Of a stretch of DNA of 64,000 bases, positions 8,501 to 17,250 are shown one piece after another. Origin of the DNA: Desulfuromusa kysingii (GTDB lineage: Bacteria; Desulfobacterota; Desulfuromonadia; Desulfuromonadales; Geopsychrobacteraceae). Position 1 is the first letter of the stretch; each line of letters opens with the position of its first letter. The notes beneath the pieces are model-generated. The model saw only the letters and a program-made list of their open reading frames with translations, was not told the origin of the DNA and searched no databases. The stretch is taken from positions 1 to 64,000 of the forward strand of contig NZ_FNQN01000012.1 of NCBI RefSeq assembly GCF_900107645.1, written 5' to 3'. Both the position numbers and the translations under genes were made by a program.

Positions 8501-8741
8501 CAACATCAAAGAGTCGTTCGAGGAGATTCAACGCACGATCAGGGTCGGCCGACTTTAACGCCGTCGTGAAAATTTTAACCAGCAAGTCCCGGTTCTGTAA
8601 CCACTCATCGATTAACTGCAGATTGGTCTTCGCCTTTTCACCTTCAAGAAATGGAAAGCGATCCAACCAGACGACCAGACTTTCATCATCGGCACCGAGC
8701 AAATTCAATTTTGTCTTTATCTTATTTTGATCAGGGACCAT
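5556..8741 (-). CDS. glnE: Bifunctional glutamine synthetase adenylyltransferase/deadenylase
   Basis: GlnE adenylylates and de-adenylylates glutamine synthetase in response to PII state. About 1061 residues, somewhat longer than the 945 of E. coli. The two nucleotidyltransferase domains are clear: GMGKLGGHELNFSSDIDLIY in the N-terminal half (deadenylylase) and GMGKLGGLELNYHSDLDIIF in the C-terminal half (adenylylase), each followed by a GlnD-UR_UTase helical domain with GRGGIREIEF and GRGGMVDVEF. I start it at ATG 8739-8741 (MVPDQNKIK) with AAAAGG upstream; the longer frame runs back into mtnA. It lies 10 bases after mtnA. Confidence 0.95.
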   Translation of the reverse strand: MVPDQNKIKTKLNLLGADDESLVVWLDRFPFLEGEKAKTNLQLIDEWLQNRDLLVKIFTTALKSADPDRALNLLERLFDVVEIDQLTSLFSDPLRCHQLLTVLGGSPFLGGILCRNKCYFEKLFVAGDIDSPCGETKMLADLRNLIPDSANFVELQAGLRCYKATQILRIGSRDLCGLAPLTEVMAELSGLAAACLQRAYEVCGLQLQQEYGQPWEEDEGEKVRIASMTILGMGKLGGHELNFSSDIDLIYCYSSTAGETTGGRRGEKISLHRYFVKLAELLTKALHQVTEDGFVFRVDTGLRPDGNNGDLAVSINGAEAYYESWGQSWERAALIKARPVAGDIALGEELLHRIKPFIYRRYLDFGMIEDIKLMKQKINTSLNRTEEGEFNLKLGRGGIREIEFFIQTQQLVNAGTRPALQHRNSLQMLQLLHDEELISAEDRQALSHAYQFLRTVEHRIQVIQEQQTHSLPQDPRCLEILSRRCGYAKSAGFFAELEGHRQNVSSIFKDLFYSAEEEEEVVRPEVGFIFSRESDPDLVKDLLEEKGFTNPDAAYDSLLLLRDGGPEKRLTRRGRRCLEKLAPLLMGELLGSPNPDQALNNLESFLRTIRASSSFYSLLVENPAIVKLLISLFGSSQLLSRIFIQRPELLDTMVARSYAAATKDYATLKADLGEQMALAEDYEMQLDGLRRFRNEEFLRIALNDLDGQVPQGEGAMQLSLLAEVCLEQAYKMARHELAGRFGAPFALDPDAEETAFAIVGMGKLGGLELNYHSDLDIIFIYEEEGETRPVAETSPERFKKISNREYFSKLAQRIITILTLVTREGAVYKIDTRLRPSGNQGPLVSSFSAFKLYHRESAQPWERQAMTKARVVCGPAEFSEQLQNIITRLTFERPLPDNLQSEIYRLRRRMEQEGAREGDDHFNIKTGRGGMVDVEFITQYLQLLHAGDIEGLRRQNTISLLECLAANDILPKVDADVLISGYKFLRRLENKLRLLYDQSINELSAHNRGFRKAAYSLGYNGSEREREQAFLEEYQELTGKIRHLLDKYLKPEAVLDGGNLL

Positions 8742-8751
8742 GCAAAACCTT

Positions 8752-9819
8752 TTAACGCTGATTGACGGTTTTCTCCAACCCGGATTGGTAGTTGCCAGAG
8801 ATAACACCATGCTCCGTAATGATCGCTGTGATCAGGCGTGACGGGGTCACATCGAAGGCGGGATTGCGCACAGTTATCCCCTCTGGGGCCAGCTGTAAGT
8901 CTTTGTAATGAGTAATTTCTCGACCATCCCGCTCTTCAATCGGAATCTGGGTGCCATCATTCAGACTCAGATCAATGGTTGAAACCGGTGCGGCAACATA
9001 GAAGGGAATATTGTGCTCTTTAGCCAATACGGCCACAGTGTAAGTACCGATTTTATTGGCGACATCCCCATTGGCAGCAATCCGGTCAGCGCCAACGATG
9101 ACACAGTCGATCTCACCCTGACTCATCAGATAGCCTGCCATGTTGTCACAGATCAACGTCACCGGGATATTGTCTTTTTGCAGCTCCCAAGCGGTCAGTC
9201 TTGCCCCCTGAAGAAAAGGGCGGGTTTCATCGGCAATCACAGAGATTTTTTTCCCCGCCTCAACCGCTGCCCGAATCACCCCTAAGGCCGTCCCGTAAGC
9301 AGCTGTTGCCAGCGCTCCGGCGTTACAATGAGTGAGAACCCGAGCGCCATCAGCAAGCAAAGATTCACCCTGTTGCCCCATTTGACGATTGATTTTTTCA
9401 TCTTCCTGAGTGATCGCCAAAGCCTCATATTCTAGGCCGATCTTCAGCTCCATGACGCTGCGGTCAAGATTCGATTGGGCAAAGTGCTTCATCCGTTCAA
9501 GGGCCCAAAACAGATTGACCGCTGTTGGACGGGTTGCCGCCAGAACAGCACAAACCTTCTCAAACTCCTGAAAGAAATCCCAACTGGATTCCGTTTCAAT
9601 ATCCCGCGCACCAAACCAGGCCCCGATAGCTGCGGCCACACCAATCGCTGGAGCACCACGAACCACCATCGTCCGAATCGCTTCGGCGACCTCCTGATAG
9701 GTTGTATAGGTCAGCCAGACTTCCTCTACCGGCAGTAAGCGTTGGTCAATCATCTGGCATTGACCGGCGATAAAGCGGATAGGACGGATAACACGATCAT
9801 CAATAGGACAGGTCGACAT
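8752..9819 (-). CDS. mtnA: Methylthioribose-1-phosphate isomerase
   Basis: The enzyme isomerises 5-methylthioribose 1-phosphate to the ribulose form in methionine salvage. The protein belongs to the eIF2B-alpha/MtnA superfamily; diagnostic stretches are [31 protein letters not shown] with the catalytic cysteine, and [19 protein letters not shown] with the catalytic aspartate. The 355-residue length is standard. ATG 9817-9819 has GGAG at 8 bases; the GTG two codons upstream is too close to that site. No other salvage gene is near, so it may serve detoxification of methylthioadenosine-derived sugar phosphates, as in many bacteria with a partial pathway (inference). Confidence 0.95.
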   Translation of the reverse strand: MSTCPIDDRVIRPIRFIAGQCQMIDQRLLPVEEVWLTYTTYQEVAEAIRTMVVRGAPAIGVAAAIGAWFGARDIETESSWDFFQEFEKVCAVLAATRPTAVNLFWALERMKHFAQSNLDRSVMELKIGLEYEALAITQEDEKINRQMGQQGESLLADGARVLTHCNAGALATAAYGTALGVIRAAVEAGKKISVIADETRPFLQGARLTAWELQKDNIPVTLICDNMAGYLMSQGEIDCVIVGADRIAANGDVANKIGTYTVAVLAKEHNIPFYVAAPVSTIDLSLNDGTQIPIEERDGREITHYKDLQLAPEGITVRNPAFDVTPSRLITAIITEHGVISGNYQSGLEKTVNQR

Positions 9820-9869
9820 GTTCACAGCTCCAACAGAGTTCAGGATCTAACTTCGTAGAGCGCAGTTCG

Positions 9870-9905
9870 TTGCGTCCCACTTTGGATCTTACCGACAGGA
9901 CGCAA
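9870..9905. terminator. Inverted repeat between gatB and mtnA
   Basis: TTGCGTCC (9870-9877) and GGACGCAA (9898-9905) form an 8-base stem with a 20-base loop just past gatB. No T-run follows on the minus strand, so it may be a Rho-dependent or processing signal rather than an intrinsic terminator. Confidence 0.35.
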
Positions 9906-9923
9906 CAAGCTGCACATCTAGGT

Positions 9924-11357
9924 TCAGACAAGTTTCTTTTTCAGTAACTGATTGACCATTCCTGGGTTCGCCTTCCCTTTACTGGCCTTCATCACCTGGC
10001 CGACAAAGAATCCCAGCATCTTCTCTTTCCCCCCGAGATATTCCGCAACCTGGGAAGGATTGGCAGCAATCACCTCGTTAACGATGCTCTCAATAGCTCC
10101 GGTATCGGTCACCTGTTTCAAACCTTTTTCGGCAATGACCTCATCGGCAGTTTTGCCACTGTTCCAGACCTCTTCAAAAACCGTCTTGGCAATTTTCCCG
10201 GAGATTGTTGCGTCATCGATACGCTGTAAAATTCCCGCGAGTAATTCGGGTGTTACCGGACATTGATCGATGGTCAGATTGTGCTCTTTTAAAGCGCCAA
10301 GGACTTCACCCATCACCCAATTGGAGCAAATTTTGGGTTTATCATAGCGACCGACCAAGGCTTCAAAATACTCCGCCAGAGGACGCTCGGAAGAAATAAC
10401 CCCGGCGTCATAGGCTGGCAGCCCCATTTCATCCTGATAACGCTGCAACTTGACTCCCGGCAATTCAGGCAGACAGCTACGGACCTTCTCGACCCATTCG
10501 TCGGAGACTTGCAGCGGTAATAAGTCCGGGTCGGGAAAGTAGCGATAGTCATGGGCTTCTTCTTTACCGCGCATGGAACGACTGACCCCGGCATCAGGAT
10601 CAAACAGCCGCGTTTCCTGCACCACTTCCTCACCGGCATCAATCACATCAATCTGCCGTTCCACTTCATACTCAATCGCCTGTTTGATAAAGCGGAACGA
10701 GTTCAGATTTTTCAACTCTGAGCGGGTGCCTAACTCTTTCTGTCCCCAGGGACGGATCGAGACGTTGGCATCACAGCGGAACGACCCCTCTTCAAGGTTG
10801 CCATCACAGATGCCGAGATAAACGACTATCTGGTGGAGCTGTTTCAGGTACGCAATGGCCTCATCCGAGCTGCGCATATCGGGTTCTGAGACGACCTCTA
10901 ACAATGGCGTGCAGGCCCGGTTCAAATCAACAAATGAGCTACTGCCTTCATTGTGAAGCAGCTTTCCGGCATCCTCTTCCATATGAATACGGGTGATCCC
11001 GATTCGCTTTTTCCCCAGCTCTTCGGTTTCAATATCCATCCAACCATGCTCACAGATTGGCAACTCAAATTGAGAGATCTGATACCCTTTGGGCAGATCG
11101 GGATAAAAGTAGTTTTTCCGGGCGAAGATGGAGTGGGGAGCGATCTGGCAATTGGTTGCCAGTCCCGCTTTTATCGCATCATCAACGACCTGCTGATTGA
11201 GGACGGGGAGCGCACCAGGCAGACCGAGGCATACCGGACAAGTCTGACTGTTGGGGGTCTGTCCGAACTCCGTAGAGCAACCACAAAAAATTTTCGTTTT
11301 GGTTGTCAGCTGCACATGAACTTCCAGGCCGATGACAACTTCATATCTTGAATTCAT
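9924..11357 (-). CDS. gatB: Asp-tRNA(Asn)/Glu-tRNA(Gln) amidotransferase subunit B
   Basis: GatB activates the tRNA-bound aspartate or glutamate with ATP so that GatA-derived ammonia can amidate it. The 477-residue protein has the cradle-domain signature [13 protein letters not shown], zinc-site cysteines in FCGCSTEFG and [19 protein letters not shown], and the C-terminal YqeY-like helical tail ending [25 protein letters not shown] follows AGGATCC. It is the third gene of a gatC-gatA-gatB run. Its presence indicates indirect Gln-tRNA and/or Asn-tRNA synthesis. Confidence 0.97.
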   Translation of the reverse strand: MNSRYEVVIGLEVHVQLTTKTKIFCGCSTEFGQTPNSQTCPVCLGLPGALPVLNQQVVDDAIKAGLATNCQIAPHSIFARKNYFYPDLPKGYQISQFELPICEHGWMDIETEELGKKRIGITRIHMEEDAGKLLHNEGSSSFVDLNRACTPLLEVVSEPDMRSSDEAIAYLKQLHQIVVYLGICDGNLEEGSFRCDANVSIRPWGQKELGTRSELKNLNSFRFIKQAIEYEVERQIDVIDAGEEVVQETRLFDPDAGVSRSMRGKEEAHDYRYFPDPDLLPLQVSDEWVEKVRSCLPELPGVKLQRYQDEMGLPAYDAGVISSERPLAEYFEALVGRYDKPKICSNWVMGEVLGALKEHNLTIDQCPVTPELLAGILQRIDDATISGKIAKTVFEEVWNSGKTADEVIAEKGLKQVTDTGAIESIVNEVIAANPSQVAEYLGGKEKMLGFFVGQVMKASKGKANPGMVNQLLKKKLV

Positions 11358-11455
11358 TTTGGGATCCTGTTGAATAATCCATAGGGGTGAACCTCATATT
11401 CACCCATTTTCTTCTGACGGCAGGGCAAATCCAAAATTTGCACCGACACATCCAC

Positions 11456-12913
11456 CTATAACGTGGGAACCTTGTTCGCCCAGTCAGTCGCCTGTTCAAA
11501 AGCATAAGCCGCTTGGAGAATTTCTGCTTCGGCAAACGGTTTTCCGATCAATTGTAGACCGATTGGCAACCCTTCCTGGCTGAAACCACAGGGGAGACTC
11601 AGCCCACAGGTCCCGGCCAGATTGGTCGGTATTGTGAAAATATCGGACAGATACATCTGCAGAGGATCATCGACTTTTTCACCAATTTTAAATGCCGGGG
11701 TCGGGGCAACCGGAGTCAGGAGAAAATCAACCTGTTCAAAAACGTTTTGAAAATCCTGACGGATCAAAGTTCGTACTTTTTGCGCCTTCAGATAATAGGC
11801 ATCGTAATAACCGGAAGACAGGGCATACGTCCCCAGCATAATACGCCGCTTCACTTCATCACCAAAACCGGCAGAGCGAGTCTGTTGGTACATCCCGATC
11901 AAACCTTCACCATTATCTTTTCGGACACCGAAGCGGACACCGTCATAGCGTGCCAGATTGCTTGAGGCCTCCGCCATGGCAATGAGATAATAACAGGCAA
12001 CGGAATAATCGGTATGGGGAAGAGTGACTTCGACGATTTCGGCACCAAGCTGACGATAGGTTGCGATTGCGGCGTCGACAGCCTGTTTGATATCGGCGTC
12101 CAACCCGTCGATGAAATACTCTTTAGGCAGACCAATCTTTTTCCCGGCGACACCCTCTTGCAAGTTCTCCAGATAATCGGGAACCGGACAGTCAACCGAG
12201 GTTGAATCTGCGGGATCATAACCGGCAACTGCTCCAAGCATGAGGGCACAATCCTCGACATTGCCTGCCACAGGACCGACCTGATCCAGAGAGGATGCAA
12301 ACGCGATCACACCATAACGGGAAACCCGTCCGTAGGTTGGTTTGAGACCAACGACGCCGCAGTGAGACGCCGGTTGGCGCACTGAACCACCGGTATCGGT
12401 CCCCAGAGTCGCGACCACCTGACCGGCAGCCACCGCAGCGGCACTCCCACCGGATGAGCCTCCGGGCACCCGCTCTTGATCCCAAGGGTTACGGACAGCT
12501 CCAGCAGCACTGTTCTCACTGGAACTCCCCATAGCAAACTCATCCATGTTCAACTTGCCGACAATAACCGCCCCTTGTTGCCGCAGCTTGACAATGGCCG
12601 TTGCGTCATAAGGTGAAACATAATTATCGAGAATCTTTGAACCACAGGTGGTACGCACGTCCAGGGTGTTAAAGATATCTTTCACGGCAACAGGAATTCC
12701 GGTCAATAACTCCGCGTTCCCAGCCGCCAATTGTTGGTCCGCGATAGCTGCTGCGGCCAACGCCTCTTCCTCACAAACAGTAATAAAAGCATTCAGTTGG
12801 CTATCAGTGGCTTTAATCCGGGCCAAACAGGCCCGGGTTAATTCGACTGAGGTCAGATCGCCAGACTTCAACTTTTGACGCATCTCTTGGATCGTTAAAT
12901 TTTGGAACTTCAT
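11456..12913 (-). CDS. gatA: Asp-tRNA(Asn)/Glu-tRNA(Gln) amidotransferase subunit A
   Basis: GatA is the glutaminase of the GatCAB complex. The 485 residues include the amidase-signature triad: the catalytic lysine in [11 protein letters not shown], the cis-serine in [14 protein letters not shown] and the nucleophile serine region [19 protein letters not shown]. Length and C-terminus ([17 protein letters not shown]) are typical. ATG follows CTGGAG with a 5-base gap. It is 67 bases downstream of gatC and 98 bases upstream of gatB. Confidence 0.97.
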   Translation of the reverse strand: MKFQNLTIQEMRQKLKSGDLTSVELTRACLARIKATDSQLNAFITVCEEEALAAAAIADQQLAAGNAELLTGIPVAVKDIFNTLDVRTTCGSKILDNYVSPYDATAIVKLRQQGAVIVGKLNMDEFAMGSSSENSAAGAVRNPWDQERVPGGSSGGSAAAVAAGQVVATLGTDTGGSVRQPASHCGVVGLKPTYGRVSRYGVIAFASSLDQVGPVAGNVEDCALMLGAVAGYDPADSTSVDCPVPDYLENLQEGVAGKKIGLPKEYFIDGLDADIKQAVDAAIATYRQLGAEIVEVTLPHTDYSVACYYLIAMAEASSNLARYDGVRFGVRKDNGEGLIGMYQQTRSAGFGDEVKRRIMLGTYALSSGYYDAYYLKAQKVRTLIRQDFQNVFEQVDFLLTPVAPTPAFKIGEKVDDPLQMYLSDIFTIPTNLAGTCGLSLPCGFSQEGLPIGLQLIGKPFAEAEILQAAYAFEQATDWANKVPTL

Positions 12914-12980
12914 AAATACTCCAGAACTACCAGCAGGAAGTTTCTATTAATAAAGCGACTCTCTGACTTGTAGTCATCGA

Positions 12981-13268
12981 CTATTCGATGACCTTGGGGA
13001 CCTTAAAACAATTCTCCCCGGAAGCAGGAGCATTTTGCAGAGCCCGTTCAATACCGATAACTGGTTGGCTCTCATCCTTACGGAATGCGTTCGACATCGG
13101 CACAGCATGTGCCATTGGTTCAATCCCGGTGGTATCAAGCTCGTTCAATTTTTCAACATAGCCAAGCATGACATCCATCTGACGGGTCATCGTCTGCAAC
13201 TCATCGGGCTCAAGAGACAAGCGAGCCAACCGGGCAACATGTTCCACATCGTTTTGGCTGATTTTCAT
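12981..13268 (-). CDS. gatC: Asp-tRNA(Asn)/Glu-tRNA(Gln) amidotransferase subunit C
   Basis: The 95-residue GatC stabilises the GatA-GatB interface. It shows the family pattern VEHVARLARLSLEPDEL in the N-terminal helices, LDTTGIEPMAHAVPMSNAFRKDE in the extended belt, and ends in ENCFKVPKVIE. ATG 13266-13268 follows GAGG; the upstream TTG is ignored. It is the first gat gene, 26 bases after mrp. Confidence 0.95.
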   Translation of the reverse strand: MKISQNDVEHVARLARLSLEPDELQTMTRQMDVMLGYVEKLNELDTTGIEPMAHAVPMSNAFRKDESQPVIGIERALQNAPASGENCFKVPKVIE

Positions 13269-13294
13269 ATCCAATCCTCAACAGTTATCATGGT

Positions 13295-14164
13295 CTATTC
13301 TTTGTCACTTGCAGCTATGACCGCACTTGCAACTTGCTGCAATGTCACACTGGTAGCCGATTCCGGGTACTCAAGGATATGCGGCTTCCCGGCATCACCG
13401 CCAATAACAACCAAAGGCTCAAAAGGAACCTGTGCTAACAAAGAGATCGAGGTTTTTTCTGCCAGAACCTTGGCACCGCCACTTTTGAAGATATCTGAAC
13501 GCTCGCCGCAGTGTGGACAGATAAAACCACTCATGTTTTCAACCAACCCGACAACTGGCAACTTTAACTCGCGACAGAAACTGATCGATTTTTCAACATC
13601 TGTCAGCGCGACATCTTGCGGCGTGGTGACCACCACTGCAGCTGACCCTGCACCCAGGAGTTGGACGGCACTCAGAGGCTCATCACCGGTCCCAGGAGGA
13701 CAGTCCAGCAACAGATAGTCAAGGTCACCCCAGACAACATCCGCCAGCAACTGCTGAATAGCACCGTGTTTCATCGGTCCACGCATAATTGTAGCTTCGC
13801 TGGTCGACGCCAGCAGAAAACCGATCGACATCAGCTTCAACCCAAAGGCTTCCAAAGGGTAAATACCCGCTTCATCGGCATTGGGGTGCTGACCTTCCAA
13901 ACCCAGCATCTTCGGGATACTTGGTCCGTGAATATCAATATCCAGCAAGCCAACCTTCTTCCCTTGTTTCACCAGAGCCAAAGCCAGATTGACAGCAGTG
14001 GTACTTTTGCCGACACCACCCTTACCAGACATCACAACTATTTTATTTTTGACTCCGCACATCCGCTTATCCAACCGCTGACGCATCTGAAACTGTTCAT
14101 CCTGCGGATTGCCCTGCTGATTGATCGAGCAGGAGCCATCGCTACACCCTTCGCAACTTGACAT
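13295..14164 (-). CDS. mrp: Mrp/NBP35-family ATP-binding Fe-S carrier
   Basis: The 289-residue deviant Walker P-loop ATPase probably carries and delivers [4Fe-4S] clusters. Visible are the Walker A GKGGVGKSTTAVN, DIDIHGPSIPKMLG, the switch DCPPGTGDEPLS, and VENMSGFICPHCGE with the CxxC that bridges the dimer cluster. The N-terminus has extra cysteines (SSCEGCSDGSC) like NBP35 and unlike E. coli ApbC, and the MIP18 domain of long Mrp proteins is absent. It starts the mrp-gatCAB run. Confidence 0.93.
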   Translation of the reverse strand: MSSCEGCSDGSCSINQQGNPQDEQFQMRQRLDKRMCGVKNKIVVMSGKGGVGKSTTAVNLALALVKQGKKVGLLDIDIHGPSIPKMLGLEGQHPNADEAGIYPLEAFGLKLMSIGFLLASTSEATIMRGPMKHGAIQQLLADVVWGDLDYLLLDCPPGTGDEPLSAVQLLGAGSAAVVVTTPQDVALTDVEKSISFCRELKLPVVGLVENMSGFICPHCGERSDIFKSGGAKVLAEKTSISLLAQVPFEPLVVIGGDAGKPHILEYPESATSVTLQQVASAVIAASDKE

Positions 14165-14225
14165 GGTTCTCTATTCTCCTTCGTATGTTGTTATAAAAAG
14201 CACAAAATGGTTTTGTGGCCATCCA

Positions 14226-17200
14226 TTATGCGCCTAACGCCTCAATAAGTTCTGCAATTTCTTCGGCTTCGTATTCCTCGCGTTGAAGAGCTATACGGTA
14301 ATTATCCAGCAACAATCCAACCGCACGAGAGTCCTGTTGTTGCCGGTAGAGTAACAATAACTGACTGATGATGCCATCATGAGTGGGTTCGATGGACAGC
14401 CCCTTATGCAGAAGCTTGATGGCTTCATCTCGCTGTTGTCTCCGCTGCAATAGCTGAGCAAGCAGACAGAGCTGCTCCAAGCGCAGCTGGGTCAGCCGTT
14501 CCCGCTGCAACGGCAGTTCGCCATCCAAATCGTAACCTGACAAAAATTCTCCCCCCCATAACTGCTCCATCCCCCAGAGGGCACGTTCTACTTGCCAGAA
14601 ATTGTCCCGCTGCAGATGATAGCGAGCTGAGTCGATCGCTGCAACAAACTCAACCGTATCAATCTGAGCATGACGCAGTGACAACATCCCCTTCTCTAAA
14701 ATCAGATAATGCCGCTTGACGTTTTGGCCAAAATGTTTTTCCATCGCCCTGCGCAGCCGTGAATGTGCAGTGTCAAAGTTATTTCTGGCTTTATTTTGCG
14801 GACTTTCCGGCCATAATCGTCCCATCATCGATTCAATGCTTAAACTATGGTTTGGAGCCATAATCAAGAGGGTAAAAATCTGTCTTGACGTCACTCCCAC
14901 CTGATTCAGTTCAAAGGTTTCCTGCCCCAATGACAACTGAAACTTACCCAGGCAACTCACCTTGAGGAGGGGAATCTGCTGGTAATTTTCATCGAGCGAT
15001 GTAAGAAAGTGCTTTTGCAACAATGTCTCTAGCACTATTCGCTGCCAATTCAGTTTGGTTAATGGCAGTAATTCATCCGTTAATTCGCGAGTAAGACCCA
15101 AGAAAAATGGGACTCGACGCCGCTTTAAACATTCATAGAAACAGCAGACATGTTCTGCGGCTGCAGCAGTATCACCACAACGGGCCCGGGCAACCGCTAA
15201 CCAAGCATGCAGGCCGATGCGATAACGCTCCTCTTTATACTTTTTCGACGTTGCCAGCCCCTCGGTCAATAGCTGGCTGGCTCGCTCAAACTGCCCCAGA
15301 GCAAAATAGGTGCTCCCGGCAAGCAACAGGTTCTCAACATAATGAATACCTCCGCCAACGTCTCTGCGCAACTGCAATCCAGTTTCAAGATCAGAGAGGG
15401 CTGACGGATCCTGATCGGAGAGTGCTTTTAACCACCCCCTGAGCTGTAATAACTGAGATTGCATCTGCAGGTTGTTCACTGTTTGTCCATCCAGCAGCGC
15501 AACAGCGACCGTCTCTAATGCCTTTTGCTTTTCACCTTGCAGCAACAGTTGGCATGCAGTCTGATAACTCAAAAGAGCTGAAATCCCCGTATTTTTTTGC
15601 ATCTCATGACCGCAGCAAGATGACAGGACCTGCCGTTGTCGTTGCAGGCCATCCAATTGGCCAGAATCATGTAGCAAACTGCAGGCTACAAGATACAATA
15701 AGCTGTCAACAAGCAGATAACCACACGCAGAGCGAATAGACAGCGCGTGTTCTAATGCCGTATGGGCAACCAGAAAGCGCCCTTGTTGCAGGGCATACAT
15801 AGATCGCAACAGATTCAGCTCCATCTGCTGTTCTGACAGTTGCAGCTGTTGTGCTTGAGCCAGGTTGATCGTGAGAATTTCTTCTACAGCAGTCAGATCA
15901 CCAGCAAAATACAGCTCTGCCAATCCGAGGGAAAAAGCGACCTTGAGGCGCTCAACCGGTTCCATATCATTAAGCTGTTCAGCAAACAGGAGTTGAAATA
16001 ACTTTAAACGCTTGAGCTCGCGGTTGAAAGAACGTCCCCAAAATAGAGGCTGATAAACCTGCTGACTCAGAGTCAGAAGCTGTCCACGGGGATCATTTAT
16101 TTCTTGAAATTTCCGGTATGCTAACTCTAACCAGTCATCAACATCAAATAGCAATCGGTGCAGGGCGTTTATCCCTTTGAATAGACTCAGCCAACCACAT
16201 GTCACCGCGACACTGGCTGGAATTTTTTCAACCAGCGGGGCGATACACAAGGAATAGTTGTGGTTCAGAAGCAGCAAGCCCGCTTGATTGAACACCTGTG
16301 ACACCGCAGTGTACTGCTCTTCAGCAACCAGAAGTCCAAGCGCTGCAGCATAATCTTGCCTCTGGAGATACCAATCTGCGGCAAGAATGCAGACTTGTTG
16401 TCGCTCTTTCTCGCTGAGCCCCTCCTTTGCTTTTTGACGTAAAAGGTTTTTTATCTCCTGCCGGAGAAACAGATAACCTTCCCCGTCAAGCTTCTCGGTA
16501 AAGGCCAGCTGATGCCGACTTAAATAATCGAAGACCGCTTCAACATCAGCTATTTCACTCATTTTTTTAGCTAAGGGGAGAGGAATGCTGTCAAGCAGAG
16601 ACAACTTCAACAGAGTCTGCCGCCAAGGTAATGGAAATTCTGTCACCAGTTTTTCAAAGAACTTTTTTTCATCCATGTTCGCCGGGTCTGGCAGTTGAGT
16701 GGCCAGATGGTGAAGTAACTGCTGATCAGTCTCCGCCAGAGAACCATTACCAGATATCAGCAAACCACTGATCCAGCGTAACCGCTCGCTATGCTCCTGT
16801 ATCTGTTGCTGCAGTTGCTGACTCTGCTCTGTTGCACGCTGCTCATCTTGACACAGTCGGAGCATCACCTTAATCCGCGCCAGCATCTCAATATTGCTAA
16901 TCGGTTGAGAGATAAAATCATAGGCCCCAACCTCAAGCCCTTCAGCCCGCATTTTGGGTGCAGCGACATGCGCCGTCATCAACACGAGCGGGATGGTCGC
17001 GGTGCGTGGTTTTGCACGCAGTTGGCGGCACATTTCGAGTCCATCCATCTGCGGCATTTGCACATCGATAAAGGCACCATCAATGTTTTCCTGTTCAGCT
17101 AGAGCCAGGCCTTCCGCTGCGGAAAAAGCCGTCAGCACCCGGACCTCAGGCAGATCAAACTCAATAATCTTGACCAACAACAACACATTTGTTGGGTTGT

Positions 17201-17243
17201 CATCCACCAAGAGCAGGGTAAATTGTCTTTCTCTCTCCACCAT
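14226..17243 (-). CDS. Response regulator with TPR region and SARP/BTAD output
   Basis: A 1005-residue regulator. Residues 1-130 are a receiver domain (LLLVDDNPTN, phospho-acceptor Asp60 in AFIDVQMPQMDG, the final switch residue replaced: FISQP instead of a KP motif). Residues about 200-720 are helical and resemble the MalT/LuxR-type TPR superstructure, but no NB-ARC or P-loop is seen. The last 240 residues hold an OmpR/SARP-type winged helix (LLIMAPNHSLSIESMMGRLWP) and a BTAD (GEFLSGYDLDGELPLQRERL and repeats). It is thus a phosphorylatable activator rather than an ATP-driven one. The missing switch lysine makes phosphorylation uncertain. It is 7 bases after pcrA; the target genes cannot be read from the sequence. 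Confidence 0.82.
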   Translation of the reverse strand: MVERERQFTLLLVDDNPTNVLLLVKIIEFDLPEVRVLTAFSAAEGLALAEQENIDGAFIDVQMPQMDGLEMCRQLRAKPRTATIPLVLMTAHVAAPKMRAEGLEVGAYDFISQPISNIEMLARIKVMLRLCQDEQRATEQSQQLQQQIQEHSERLRWISGLLISGNGSLAETDQQLLHHLATQLPDPANMDEKKFFEKLVTEFPLPWRQTLLKLSLLDSIPLPLAKKMSEIADVEAVFDYLSRHQLAFTEKLDGEGYLFLRQEIKNLLRQKAKEGLSEKERQQVCILAADWYLQRQDYAAALGLLVAEEQYTAVSQVFNQAGLLLLNHNYSLCIAPLVEKIPASVAVTCGWLSLFKGINALHRLLFDVDDWLELAYRKFQEINDPRGQLLTLSQQVYQPLFWGRSFNRELKRLKLFQLLFAEQLNDMEPVERLKVAFSLGLAELYFAGDLTAVEEILTINLAQAQQLQLSEQQMELNLLRSMYALQQGRFLVAHTALEHALSIRSACGYLLVDSLLYLVACSLLHDSGQLDGLQRQRQVLSSCCGHEMQKNTGISALLSYQTACQLLLQGEKQKALETVAVALLDGQTVNNLQMQSQLLQLRGWLKALSDQDPSALSDLETGLQLRRDVGGGIHYVENLLLAGSTYFALGQFERASQLLTEGLATSKKYKEERYRIGLHAWLAVARARCGDTAAAAEHVCCFYECLKRRRVPFFLGLTRELTDELLPLTKLNWQRIVLETLLQKHFLTSLDENYQQIPLLKVSCLGKFQLSLGQETFELNQVGVTSRQIFTLLIMAPNHSLSIESMMGRLWPESPQNKARNNFDTAHSRLRRAMEKHFGQNVKRHYLILEKGMLSLRHAQIDTVEFVAAIDSARYHLQRDNFWQVERALWGMEQLWGGEFLSGYDLDGELPLQRERLTQLRLEQLCLLAQLLQRRQQRDEAIKLLHKGLSIEPTHDGIISQLLLLYRQQQDSRAVGLLLDNYRIALQREEYEAEEIAELIEALGA

Positions 17244-17250
17244 AAGTCTC

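Noticed and set aside
13035-13718. Plus-strand frame of 227 codons opposite gatC and mrp
   Set aside because: It is fully antisense to two well-supported genes and has no recognisable content.
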